Of a DNA stretch of 32,556 nucleotides, positions 9,249 through 17,677 are shown one piece after another. The stretch lies in the NCBI GenBank assembly GCA_937919685.1, contig CALFOM010000239.1, positions 1 through 32,556 on the forward strand. The letters are read 5' to 3'. The notes beneath the pieces were generated by a model. The model did no database searches, was not told the origin of the DNA, and saw only the letters and a program-made list of their open reading frames with translations. Every line of letters starts with the position of its first letter. Position 1 is the first letter of the stretch. Made by a program: the position numbers and the translations under genes. The DNA is from an uncultured Phycisphaera sp. (lineage in GTDB: Bacteria; Planctomycetota; Phycisphaerae; Phycisphaerales; SM1A02).

Positions 9249-11315
9249 TCAGATCGTGGCCTCGGTGACTCTCAATACTTCTTCCACCGTGGTCTGTCCG
9301 CTCGCGATCTTTGCGAAACCGTCCTCGCGGAGCGACACCATGCCACGCTCGCAACAGATTCGGCGGAATTCGGTGACATTCGGACTCGACGCGATGAGAT
9401 CCCGAAGGTGGTCGTCGAAGATGAGAAGCTCGTAGAGCCCGATTCGGCCCGAATAGCCAGTATTCCGACAGTCTTCGCATCCTCGCCCTTGGGGAAGCGT
9501 GGCTCGATCAAGGCCGTGAACCGCGAGGAATTCTCGCATCTCTTCCGGCACCTCAATCTCTCCCACACAGGAGGGACAGATCCGCCGCACGAGACGCTGG
9601 GCCAGAACCCCATTCAACGCGGCACCGACCAGAAAGGGCTCCACGCCGATGTTGATCAGCCGGGTGACCGAACTCGGGGCATCGTTCGTATGGAGGGTCG
9701 AGAGGACCAGGTGACCGGTCAACGCGGCCTGCACCGCGATGGAGGCGGTCTCGTGATCCCTGATCTCGCCCACCATGACCACGTCGGGATCCTGACGGAG
9801 CAGCGCCTTCAAGGCGCGAGCGAACGTCATGTCGATCAACGAATGGGTCTGGATCTGCGTCACGCCCGGCAGGTTGTATTCCACGGGGTCTTCAACGGTC
9901 GAGATGTTCAACCGCTTCATGTCCATCTGCCGCAGGGACGAATAGAGCGTCGTGGTCTTGCCCGAACCGGTGGGGCCGGTGACCAGAATGATGCCGTGCG
10001 GCCGATCGATCTGCTTCTTCCAAAGCATGAGCGTGTCATCACGGAATCCGAGTTCGTCGAGCGAGACCTGAATGGCCTGGTCGTCGAGAATCCGCATCAC
10101 CGTCTTTTCGCCATTCACGGTGGGCACCGTGGAAAGGCGCAGATCCAGACGACGATCCATGACCGTCGCTCGAATTCGACCGTCCTGCGGAAGCCGACGT
10201 TCCGCGATGTCGAGATTCGCCATGATTTTCAAGCGGCTAGTCAGCGCCGCGTGCATCTTCTTGGGCGGGTTCATCGACTCGTAGAGAATGCCGTCGATAC
10301 GCAAACGGACCTTGAGCGTCTTCTCTCCGGGCTCGATGTGGATGTCGGAAGCACCTTCCTGAAGCGCCGACTGGATGATGTGGTTTACGTAGCGGACGAC
10401 GGGTGAGCTTTCGGCTTCCGCCTCAAGATCGGTGTCGGTGATCTCTGCTTTCTCGAATCCGACATCATCTTCTTCGACATCAGCGAGAATAGACTCGATG
10501 TCCGCCGATGGCTGATTATCTTCGCCATTCAAGCCCCGGATTGCCGCTTCGACCTCACCGCTGCAGACCAGAACATGCTTGACCACCGAGACGCCGAGCC
10601 GTCGCTTCAGATCGTCGAGTAGAAAGACATCGTCGGGACTCGGTGTGCCGATGATCGTGCGCTTTCCCTCAGACTTCAGCGGAACAACACAGTGTTTGAG
10701 ACAGTATTCGATTCCGAGACGCTGCAGTTGTCCGGAATCAATCGCATCGCTCTCGACTTGAACGAATGGAATCCGAGCAAGCTCCGCCACACCTGACTGC
10801 ACCACCGATTCCTCGACGCCCATCTCCAGAAGCACCGCAGCGATCTTTCGATCGGGCGACTGCAGCTGAAGTCGACGCGCGGTCTCGACCGTTCCCGAAT
10901 CGATGACCTCCCGTTTTCTGAGCAGGTCGACGAGATCACCAGAGACCGATGCTGGCCCGTCTTCCGGAACGAAAAGGTCACGAAGTGCGTCATCGGGCCG
11001 AGTCGGTCGAAGTCGATGTCGATCGAGTGCAATGACCGGATCGATCTCCTCATCCAACCCTCTTCCGGTCTGGAAGTCCGGGGGGCGGGAGTCGAATTTC
11101 GCTGGTGCCGTGGTCGACGACTCAAGGCGAACCGTCTGGTCGACCCTCACGATGGGAGTCGGGGCGTGGGTATCGACGCTGACAGCGTCGTCGAGCACAG
11201 CGCTCGACGGATTGAGGTCGACGTTCGGACCTCCGGAGATCGATGGTTCCTTCGGCGCCATCGCGGAAGGTTCTCCGAGCTCTCGGAGGAGTCTTTCAAT
11301 ATCGAATCGGCCCAC
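9249..11315 (-). CDS. pilB: type IV pilus assembly / type II secretion ATPase (PilB/GspE family)
   Basis: This 688-residue hexameric motor ATPase powers pilus or pseudopilus extension from the cytoplasmic face. A low-complexity N-terminal extension (about 1-115) precedes a GspE-N-like domain (about 125-262) and the ATPase core. The core has Walker A GPTGSGKT (about 447-454), Asp box EDPVEY (about 475), Walker B DVVMVGEIRD (about 511-520) and His box HLVLSTLHTND (about 535-545). A four-Cys zinc motif (CPSC about 580-583, CEDC about 613-616) is characteristic of GspE/PilB extension motors and is absent from PilT. The N domain lacks the R-LG repeats of c-di-GMP-binding MshEN domains (here KIAAVLLEMG). 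The start is GTG with GGAG five bases upstream. It is the last gene of the pilMNO operon, 35 bases after the pilP-like gene. Confidence 0.92.
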   Translation of the reverse strand: MGRFDIERLLRELGEPSAMAPKEPSISGGPNVDLNPSSAVLDDAVSVDTHAPTPIVRVDQTVRLESSTTAPAKFDSRPPDFQTGRGLDEEIDPVIALDRHRLRPTRPDDALRDLFVPEDGPASVSGDLVDLLRKREVIDSGTVETARRLQLQSPDRKIAAVLLEMGVEESVVQSGVAELARIPFVQVESDAIDSGQLQRLGIEYCLKHCVVPLKSEGKRTIIGTPSPDDVFLLDDLKRRLGVSVVKHVLVCSGEVEAAIRGLNGEDNQPSADIESILADVEEDDVGFEKAEITDTDLEAEAESSPVVRYVNHIIQSALQEGASDIHIEPGEKTLKVRLRIDGILYESMNPPKKMHAALTSRLKIMANLDIAERRLPQDGRIRATVMDRRLDLRLSTVPTVNGEKTVMRILDDQAIQVSLDELGFRDDTLMLWKKQIDRPHGIILVTGPTGSGKTTTLYSSLRQMDMKRLNISTVEDPVEYNLPGVTQIQTHSLIDMTFARALKALLRQDPDVVMVGEIRDHETASIAVQAALTGHLVLSTLHTNDAPSSVTRLINIGVEPFLVGAALNGVLAQRLVRRICPSCVGEIEVPEEMREFLAVHGLDRATLPQGRGCEDCRNTGYSGRIGLYELLIFDDHLRDLIASSPNVTEFRRICCERGMVSLREDGFAKIASGQTTVEEVLRVTEATI

Positions 11316-11350
11316 GTTCGCTCCAATGCGCTTCGTCCCGGAAACCCGAC

Positions 11351-12094
11351 TCAGAACTTCCTTTTGACGCCCACTTCGATCCGTCGCGAATGCCGAGGCT
11401 CCGCGAGTTTCGAAACAAAGACGACACCGTCACGACCGATACGCTCGACCGCAAAGTTGTATTCCTCTCCTTCGTGGGGAACGTCGAACACGTCTCCAAC
11501 CATAATCCGGTGCCCGTTCAGCACCGCTTGTGCACGAGGCGAATCAGGGGCCAGGATCGCGGTCACCAACATGAGTTCCCCGATCCTGTCGATCGTCTCA
11601 TTGAAACGGTTCTTGAGCTGATCGATCGTGTTGACTGGACGCTCCTCGATCGGCGCCAACTCCACGACGGCCGCGTCGATCTCACCCCAATATCGAAAAG
11701 GCCGCTCCTTCTTCAGGCCCTCTGTCGTGACCTGCAAGTCGTTGAGACGGTCCTTGTCGAGTCGCTCCAACACTCTGAGATCATCGAGACCCAGCACTGC
11801 TCCCTGCTTCTCCGCATCGAGAATCCACTTTCCGACTTCGGCTCTTTCGTCGAGGTCCCCGTTGGAAGCCACGCCTCGACCAAGAAAACGCATTGACCAG
11901 AGCCCCGCCGTGGATGCGGCGAGCACTCCAATGAACAAAAGCGTGCTCCCATCGATCCGTCGACGCGACCCCCCCTTGACCGCTTCGGCGAATCCGTCAT
12001 CGACCGAAAAGTCGATGGTGCCACCGCGGATCATGGGATCGTCGATCGAGGAGTCGATGCTGTCTACTTGGTCGTTTCGGTTCTGTTCACTCAT
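11351..12094 (-). CDS. PilP/GspC-like inner-membrane pilus assembly protein (tentative)
   Basis: This 247-residue protein has a soluble acidic N-terminus, one membrane helix (about residues 50-68), a charged helical middle and a C-terminal beta-rich segment around AQAVLNGHRIMVGDVFDVPHEG. That segment resembles the small beta domain of PilP/GspC, which links the inner-membrane platform to the secretin. Homology is weak by eye, so the call rests mainly on topology and on its place directly after pilO. Its ATG overlaps the pilO stop by four bases (ATGA), and pilB follows after 35 bases. An alternative is a lineage-specific pilus subunit in the PilP position. Confidence 0.55.
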   Translation of the reverse strand: MSEQNRNDQVDSIDSSIDDPMIRGGTIDFSVDDGFAEAVKGGSRRRIDGSTLLFIGVLAASTAGLWSMRFLGRGVASNGDLDERAEVGKWILDAEKQGAVLGLDDLRVLERLDKDRLNDLQVTTEGLKKERPFRYWGEIDAAVVELAPIEERPVNTIDQLKNRFNETIDRIGELMLVTAILAPDSPRAQAVLNGHRIMVGDVFDVPHEGEEYNFAVERIGRDGVVFVSKLAEPRHSRRIEVGVKRKF

Positions 12095-12669
12095 GCGTCA
12101 CCTTCCTCTTCACCTTCGCAGTAGATGACGAGCGTCATCGATGCGTCGATCAGACCATGTACGATTTCTTCTTCGACCTTCCGCCCACGGGACTCGACCA
12201 TGTTTCGCTCGAGTTCGAGATTCTGGACACGGATGATCCTCGGAAGACGCTCGATGTCGATCAGGAATCGGTACAGGCCCTTGAAATCTCCTTCGATCTC
12301 CATGGAGAGCGGGATTTCTGCGTAACCCTGATCCTCGGTCTGCCTGAGCGCACGAATTGAAGTGATGCTCAGAGCATTCCGCTCACCGATCATGTGAATC
12401 TCCGCGAGCATGTCGTCGACTTCATCCGCGTCCGGAATGTTCTGCCGGAAATCCGCCAGGCGAACCTCGGCCGCGGAAATCGCTTCACGAACATCCCCGA
12501 CCTCATTGGTCAACTGATCGAGGCGAAGTAGGGTTCTCTCCATATTCGCGATCTCTTGTCGGGACTGTTCGATGTCCTGATTCCGAGGTTCGAAGACGAA
12601 GAACCACGCCGCAACGGGAATCGCGGCCAGTACCAGAAGAAACGCGACTTCACGAATTCCAAGTTTCAT
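12091..12669 (-). CDS. pilO: type IV pilus assembly protein PilO
   Basis: This 192-residue protein fits the family size of about 200. It has one N-terminal membrane helix (VAFLLVLAAIPVAAWFFVF, about residues 8-26), a long coiled coil (about 30-85), then a ferredoxin-like periplasmic domain containing ISITSIR- and IPLSMEIEGDFKGLYRFLIDIERLPRI-type segments; the GxYxxLYxFL-like pattern is characteristic of PilO. PilO pairs with PilN in the inner membrane and aligns the pilus machine. Start and stop each overlap the neighbours by four bases, so translation is coupled to pilN and the pilP-like gene. Confidence 0.88.
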   Translation of the reverse strand: MKLGIREVAFLLVLAAIPVAAWFFVFEPRNQDIEQSRQEIANMERTLLRLDQLTNEVGDVREAISAAEVRLADFRQNIPDADEVDDMLAEIHMIGERNALSITSIRALRQTEDQGYAEIPLSMEIEGDFKGLYRFLIDIERLPRIIRVQNLELERNMVESRGRKVEEEIVHGLIDASMTLVIYCEGEEEGDA

Positions 12670-13409
12670 ACTTCTTCCTCCATGTCGACCGATGCCATGT
12701 CGATCGGGTCTTCGTTCTCGCGAATATCCGCTTCAGGATCGATCTCGAAGAGGACGCGAAACTCCCGCATGGGGCGATCGTCGACCTCTTTCTCCTGCGT
12801 TTGATCGAGACGGACTCGACGGAAGATCGGAACCTTGACCAGGGCATCGATGAATCGGGAGACCTCGTCAAGGGACGGGGCAAGCCCATCCAACTGAACC
12901 TCGGACTTCCAACGTCGAGGCTCGGGACGAACGGTTTCAGCCTCTTCGAGTGAGGCGGCAGCTCCACCGCGGTTTCGCTTGCTCCCAAGCGTGGCGACCG
13001 CCTGGGGTCGGACCTTTGCTGCCTTGATTTCCGTGGTCTGGAGACTAAACCTGGTCAGACTCAGCTCAGTGGGCATCTGCAGTACGATCTCGGCGAGCAG
13101 GTTCGATCGGGGAACCGTATCGACGAGACCGACGGCAATGTGCGCCTTGTCGACCATCTGTTCGACTCGGAGCTCGTAGGCGTCCATCTCGGCAATCTGG
13201 TCGTTGGCCGCGATGAATCGCTGATTGACCACCGCCCGATCGGCGCGAACGCCGGACCAGTTTTTCTGCGTCACCATGAACGCCGTCGTGACGCCGAACA
13301 TCACAAGAATGAAGAGCGTGATGGCCATCACGTTCATCCGCCGTTCGGCTTTCTTCTCGACGTAATCGTCAGGGAGAAATCCGGAATTGAAATCATTCGA
13401 GTCGCGCAT
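12666..13409 (-). CDS. pilN: type IV pilus assembly protein PilN
   Basis: The 247-residue protein starts with a short cytoplasmic segment FLPDDYVEKKAERR, in the position of the PilN tail that docks into PilM (family consensus INLLP). A single membrane helix follows (about residues 26-48), then a coiled coil and a PilN-type periplasmic domain (LLAEIVLQMPTELSLTRF; SLDEVSRFIDALVKVPIF). A Gly/Ala/Glu-rich insertion (about 150-175) splits the periplasmic part. PilN partners PilO and links it to cytoplasmic PilM. The frame is open upstream to 13556, but ATG 13409 has GGAG five bases ahead and the extension overlaps pilM out of frame. It lies 19 bases after pilM and overlaps pilO by four bases. Confidence 0.85.
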   Translation of the reverse strand: MRDSNDFNSGFLPDDYVEKKAERRMNVMAITLFILVMFGVTTAFMVTQKNWSGVRADRAVVNQRFIAANDQIAEMDAYELRVEQMVDKAHIAVGLVDTVPRSNLLAEIVLQMPTELSLTRFSLQTTEIKAAKVRPQAVATLGSKRNRGGAAASLEEAETVRPEPRRWKSEVQLDGLAPSLDEVSRFIDALVKVPIFRRVRLDQTQEKEVDDRPMREFRVLFEIDPEADIRENEDPIDMASVDMEEEV

Positions 13410-13428
13410 TTCGTCTCCAGAACTCAGT

Positions 13429-14664
13429 TCAGGCTTTCGGGCCCATGGCGCACAAGCCGCAGGCGACCACCCACTCGGGATGTTCCCTGGAAGGATCGAG
13501 CGGTCCGATGCAGTCCGCGTTTCCGGCGAACAGACGCCGGATCGGATCCCCCACACTCGTCTTGATGCCCATGCGTCGGGCGAGATGCCCTGCGAATCGG
13601 CGGCTGTGAGACTCGCCGCCGAGCATCACGATCCGATCGATGGGACTTCCCAGAGATGCCTGGGCGTATCGAGCACACATTGAAAGTTCATCGGCGACCG
13701 TCTCGTGAACCTCGATGAAATCGGGTTGCGGACAGGCGGTGGAGACCGCGGCGAGCGAGGTGGACTCCTCAGCGATTCGACGGTCTTCGGCCAAGATCAT
13801 GCCGGACTCCGTTCTCGAGCGAGGGTTCTCCGACTCGGCACCAGCCTTGGACATACCTACCCGGAGCATCACAGATCCCAATTGACTGTGGTCAGTCGCT
13901 TCGGTTGATTGCATCGGCTTCGGCGAAGCCTGCGCCTCTTCTTCCTGAATCCGGCGAATTCTCGCCGCGGCGTTCGTACAACCCCAGGCCGCTGCCGAAA
14001 TCTCGTCGAACTGGCGTCCGCCGATCTGAATGATCCGGGCGAAGACCAGATCCGTGCCGCGAGCGACCGCGACCTTCACGGCCCCCCATCCGGCATCGAC
14101 GTACATCGTGCTGATCGATCGATCCTCGGAACGACGATGCAGATGATTAAAAGAGTGAAGCATCGGAATCTGATCGGGGTGCACGCCGACCAGATCGATT
14201 CGACATCGCTTGAAGAGATCGACATGACGCATCACGTCGTCGCGGGCGATGGCAAGAACCACCCGATCACGGTCGCTTCCTGGGGTCGGGAACGACCTTG
14301 CGACCACAGCCTTGGGAAGACAGTTCATTCGGCCGGCAACCTCGGCACTGACCTGGTCGTCGACAGACAAGGGACTCGACTCGTCGATACGCGTCTGCTG
14401 CACGATGAAGTGGGAACTTGCGGGTGAACATATCGCACGCTTGCCCTCGAAACCACCCTTCCGCAACGCTGCGGGGAGTTCTTCGGCAAGGAATGCGAAT
14501 CGTCGGTCGACGTTTCCTCTTGCTTCGTCGGGGATCTCAATCTTCGCAGCGGCGACGATGCTCGGCGTCTCTTCGTCGGTAAGCTGAAGCAGCTTCACCG
14601 ACGACGCGCCGAAGTCCGCCACTACGGGCGAGACCGTTTTTGAAAACATCCTCGGAATGCGCAT
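13429..14664 (-). CDS. pilM: type IV pilus assembly protein PilM (actin-like)
   Basis: PilM is a cytoplasmic actin-fold ATP-binding protein that recruits the PilN tail. The 411 residues show the phosphate-1 strand VVADFGASSVKLLQL, the phosphate-2 strand TMYVDAGWGAVKVAVARG, the adenosine segment DRIVMLGGESHSRRFAGHLA and a PilM-type SVDDQVSAEV. Between the conserved GGRQFDEISAA and VADELSMCARYA lies a polar low-complexity insertion of about 75 residues, which makes the protein longer than typical PilM (about 350). An ATG five codons upstream (14679) is in frame, but ATG 14664 has GGAGAAG nine bases ahead and was preferred. It is the first gene of the pilMNO-pilP-like-pilB operon. No convincing promoter was found in the 170 bases upstream. 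Confidence 0.87.
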   Translation of the reverse strand: MRIPRMFSKTVSPVVADFGASSVKLLQLTDEETPSIVAAAKIEIPDEARGNVDRRFAFLAEELPAALRKGGFEGKRAICSPASSHFIVQQTRIDESSPLSVDDQVSAEVAGRMNCLPKAVVARSFPTPGSDRDRVVLAIARDDVMRHVDLFKRCRIDLVGVHPDQIPMLHSFNHLHRRSEDRSISTMYVDAGWGAVKVAVARGTDLVFARIIQIGGRQFDEISAAAWGCTNAAARIRRIQEEEAQASPKPMQSTEATDHSQLGSVMLRVGMSKAGAESENPRSRTESGMILAEDRRIAEESTSLAAVSTACPQPDFIEVHETVADELSMCARYAQASLGSPIDRIVMLGGESHSRRFAGHLARRMGIKTSVGDPIRRLFAGNADCIGPLDPSREHPEWVVACGLCAMGPKA

Positions 14665-14832
14665 GCGAGTCTTCTCCATGCCGGATCGATGGAACGAATC
14701 CGTACATGTAGAGGCATCGACCGGACCGAGACCGCTGTTGAGTCCATGCCGGGGGGTTGACGCAAGACATCCAGCGGGATGATCTGAATGATTCGATGTG
14801 TGCCGGCAGGTCCGGGAATCAACCGCCTCTGG

Positions 14833-15480
14833 TCAGATCGACGATAGCACCGCGGCGGCTGTTTCAAGCGCGGCAAAGGCCTCGGGAAGCCGCCAGTCCT
14901 GACGATCACGATTGCCGGTGCGATTGGAGATCGAACGAAGTTCGACCGAACGGGCCCCGAGAAGTCGTGCGGCGTGCAGTACCGCCGCGCCTTCCATGGC
15001 CTCCGCGATTGCCCCGGTTCGGAGGGCGATCCCAGCGGCGAGTTCATCGGTGCCGGAACAGGTCGCCACTGTGGCGATCGGACCGGTCGCAGCCCCCGGA
15101 AACAGGCGTCGCAACGCTTCGAACAGTCCCGGGTCGGCGGGAATGGAATTGCCGTCGGCGAAGGTGGCGACCGGAAAACCCATCTCTGCGATCGACGTGA
15201 ATCCTTCGGAGGTCAGCAATCCCTCTTCCGCGTAGCAGGCAGCACTCCCGATCACCAGCGACCCGATTGCCGGTGTGTTCTCACCCCCCGTCAGTGACCC
15301 GGCGATACCCGCCGAGATCACCAGGGGTGGATTTTTCCGACCGACGACCGCGAGGGTCGTGGCGACCGCGGCGTTGGTTCGGCCGACTCCGGACACCATC
15401 ACGCTCAATCCAGCCCCTCGAAAACAGTCTGCTTCACGGTCGGTCGCGGCGATCACCAAAATTCGAGATCGCTCGATCAT
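14833..15480 (-). CDS. mqnB: futalosine hydrolase
   Basis: This 215-residue protein belongs to the purine/MTA nucleosidase fold. MqnB cleaves futalosine to hypoxanthine and dehypoxanthinyl futalosine in the alternative (futalosine) route to menaquinone. Visible features are the N-terminal ILVIAATDREAD, the glycine loop SGVGRTNAAVATT, the ISAGIAGSL strand, GSAACYAEEGL and the nucleosidase motif EAMEGAAVLHAA, followed by the late SNRTGNRD. The YAEEG segment and the short length favour futalosine hydrolase over MTA/SAH nucleosidase, which matters here because ahcY lies in the same window. The ATG overlaps the stop of the DUF1080 gene by four bases (TCAT on the plus strand). No other menaquinone gene is in the window. 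Confidence 0.8.
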   Translation of the reverse strand: MIERSRILVIAATDREADCFRGAGLSVMVSGVGRTNAAVATTLAVVGRKNPPLVISAGIAGSLTGGENTPAIGSLVIGSAACYAEEGLLTSEGFTSIAEMGFPVATFADGNSIPADPGLFEALRRLFPGAATGPIATVATCSGTDELAAGIALRTGAIAEAMEGAAVLHAARLLGARSVELRSISNRTGNRDRQDWRLPEAFAALETAAAVLSSI

Positions 15481-16295
15481 GACGGACGTATCCAGATGTT
15501 CCTGAAGTACACGGTCTCCTCGGATCCCTCGAGAATGATCGGGCCCTCCGCCGGCGGCGGGTCACCGTTCCAGCCTCCATTCGCGGGCTCGAGCACGACG
15601 TTGTTCTGGACGAGCACACCATTGACCATCATGGAGAGCCGCGCGGCCTCCAGAAGGACTCCCGATTCGATCCGGGGCGCCCGGAAGTAGATGTCCACGG
15701 CCTGCCATCCCGGCGCGGGGAGTACGGCGTTCACCACCGGTGCCACCATGCCGAGCACCGCGCCGGTGCTGGTGAATTTCGGCGGCCGGCCAAAGTCGTT
15801 GCGGAACTCAATGTCGTACCGATCGTGCACCCGGACTCCGGTGGAGGATGCATTGATTCCGATCCGTCCGGGCGTTCGTGGAAGGGAGTATTCGAAGTGC
15901 AACTGAAAATCCCGGTAGGGCGCGATCGTGGCCAGATCATGTCGGCCTGCACGAACGTTTCCCTTCTCGTCGACAGACCAGTCCTCGGCAGTCACCGCAT
16001 CGACGGCCGATTTCCAGTGCGTCAACGAGCGGCCCGGAACCACGAGCATCACCGACTTGCCATCGAATCCGGGAGGTAGCGCATCGAGCGTCGATAATGC
16101 CGCGGTGACCCCGGTTCGCGATGCGACTTGGGGCGGAGTCCGAACACCGTCGTTGGGGTCCGCGTCGTTGGCGTCGAACGCTGGCTGGGACACGAAATCG
16201 TCACTGGAAATCGCGTCGGGCGGATCGTTTCCGACGGCGGCATCGAACGACCAGAGCAGCGCGAGAACCGCCACAGTTGTAGCCCGACCGCTCAT
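15477..16295 (-). CDS. secreted DUF1080 / 3-keto-disaccharide hydrolase-like protein
   Basis: This 272-residue protein has a Sec signal (MSGRATTVAVLALLWSF, cleavage near AVG-ND) followed by a low-complexity Asp-rich linker. A LamG-like beta-sandwich of the DUF1080 family then begins near residue 95. Family features are W-KSAVDAVTAEDW, FQLHFEYSLPR, GINASSTGVRVHDRYDIEFRND, PGWQAVDIYFRAP, VNGVLVQNNVVLE, GPIILEGSEETVYFRNIWIRP. The family, abundant in planctomycetes, is named for 3-keto-disaccharide hydrolysis; most members are untested and some are probably carbohydrate-binding. The frame stays open upstream to 16811, but that part runs inside hisS in another frame and is Arg-rich. ATG 16295 has GAGGAG seven bases ahead and overlaps the hisS stop by four bases. 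Confidence 0.82.
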   Translation of the reverse strand: MSGRATTVAVLALLWSFDAAVGNDPPDAISSDDFVSQPAFDANDADPNDGVRTPPQVASRTGVTAALSTLDALPPGFDGKSVMLVVPGRSLTHWKSAVDAVTAEDWSVDEKGNVRAGRHDLATIAPYRDFQLHFEYSLPRTPGRIGINASSTGVRVHDRYDIEFRNDFGRPPKFTSTGAVLGMVAPVVNAVLPAPGWQAVDIYFRAPRIESGVLLEAARLSMMVNGVLVQNNVVLEPANGGWNGDPPPAEGPIILEGSEETVYFRNIWIRPS

Positions 16296-17608
16296 GAGTT
16301 TTCTCCTCGGAATCGCGAGACCACTTCGTCGATCGCGATCGTCTCCTGAGTCCCGCCTTGAAGGTCCTTGATCACGACGTTTCCTTCGGCCAGTTCCCGG
16401 CCGATGATCACGGCATACGGGGCCCCGCTGCGTCCGGCCTCCGAGAGGAGTTTCCCGACGTTTCGCGTACTTCGGTAACTGCGCCGCGCATGCACGCCGG
16501 CCATCCGAAGGGCTCCGAGGATCCGGTCGACCGGTCGGTCCGCCTCCTCGGCCGCCGCGATCACGAATACCGCCGGCTTGGGCGGCGCGATATCTTCGAG
16601 CAGGCCGCGATCCTTGAGTACGAGGCCCAGGACGACGTCTCCCATGCCGAATCCCACGGCGCTGGTGGGTGGCCCGCCCAGAAGCTCGACCAAACCGTCG
16701 TAGCGGCCACCACCGGCTATCGCACGTTCCGTTCCGCCGGTCTCGTGCACTTCGAAGACCGTGCCGGTGTAGTAGGCGAGCCCGCGGACGATTCCAAGAT
16801 CCCATTCGCACCAGTCCGCGATCCCCGCATCCTCGAGCGCGTCTCGAAGATCCGCCATGGGTGCGAAGGCCTCCATCGGAACGCCAGTCTCCGACGCAAG
16901 TTCCCGGAGGTCGGCGGACAGTGGCCGGCGAATCCGGGCGAGTCGATCGAAGGCGGCCAGACCGTCGGCGTCGAGCCCGAGCGCGGACGCCCGCTCGCCG
17001 AAAACTTCGGGAGGTAGTTTGTCGCGACGATCGAGCAACTGGAATGCCGCAGCCATCGAATCCTCTTGCACTCCCAGGGAGGCCAACGCCCGGCCGACCG
17101 TATCACGGTGGCTGACTCGAACCGTCGCGACGTCGGGCCGGAGACCAAGCGTCTCAATCGCTGACAGACCAGTCGCCAGCACCTCGGCATCGGCCGATGG
17201 CTCGTCGAGCCCGAGCATGTCAACGTTCCATTGAACAAATTCCCGCAACCGTCCGCGTTGGGGACGCTCGGCACGGAAGTGCGAGGGAATGGCAAACCAC
17301 TTCACGGGTCGCTGGAGACTTCCGCCTTTGGCCGCGACCATGCGAGCGAGGGTCGGCGTGAATTCCGGACGGAGCGCGTAGTCGTCGGTACCGCCAGCCC
17401 GCCGAAAGGAGAAGAGCTCATTGACAATGCCCTCTCCGCTCTTGACGGTGTAGAGATCGAGGCTTTCGAAGGTCGGCCCTTCGATCTCCTCGAATCCATG
17501 AAGCACCGAAGCGTCCCGCCACGCCGATTCGATCCGACGACGAACGGCCATGTCTTCGGGATAGAAGTCTCGAGTGCCCTTTGGGGCCTGGAAGGTTCGC
17601 GTGGTCAT
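16292..17608 (-). CDS. hisS: histidine--tRNA ligase
   Basis: HisRS charges tRNA-His with histidine in the cytoplasm. The 438 residues have the class II order: N-terminal APKGTRDFYP, the ATP-site segment RPEFTPTLAR, motif 2 FRAERPQRGRLREF (about 111-124), the histidine-specific VRGLAYYTGTVFEV, GGGRYDGLVELLGG, and a C-terminal anticodon domain (about 345-438, AVFVIAAAEEA...YAVIIGRELAEGNVVIKDL). In motif 3 the usual GLERL is replaced by GMGDVVL, so the motif-3 Arg is absent. The gene begins 69 bases after the zinc-ribbon gene and overlaps the DUF1080 gene at its stop. No strong ribosome site precedes the ATG. Confidence 0.95.
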   Translation of the reverse strand: MTTRTFQAPKGTRDFYPEDMAVRRRIESAWRDASVLHGFEEIEGPTFESLDLYTVKSGEGIVNELFSFRRAGGTDDYALRPEFTPTLARMVAAKGGSLQRPVKWFAIPSHFRAERPQRGRLREFVQWNVDMLGLDEPSADAEVLATGLSAIETLGLRPDVATVRVSHRDTVGRALASLGVQEDSMAAAFQLLDRRDKLPPEVFGERASALGLDADGLAAFDRLARIRRPLSADLRELASETGVPMEAFAPMADLRDALEDAGIADWCEWDLGIVRGLAYYTGTVFEVHETGGTERAIAGGGRYDGLVELLGGPPTSAVGFGMGDVVLGLVLKDRGLLEDIAPPKPAVFVIAAAEEADRPVDRILGALRMAGVHARRSYRSTRNVGKLLSEAGRSGAPYAVIIGRELAEGNVVIKDLQGGTQETIAIDEVVSRFRGENS

Positions 17609-17677
17609 GCATCGCTCGGAGAGGCGGTGAACCGAAGCGCGGCCGCCGGGTGAAGAGGACGCGACGATCGTCGCCGG

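Noticed and set aside
14833-15480. MTA/SAH nucleosidase as the identity of the mqnB gene
   Set aside because: Tempting because of ahcY nearby, but the YAEEG segment and the short length fit futalosine hydrolase better, and organisms with ahcY usually lack the nucleosidase route.
16296-16811. N-terminal extension of the DUF1080 protein
   Set aside because: It lies inside hisS in another frame and is Arg/Gly-rich. The signal peptide and ribosome site fix the start at 16295.
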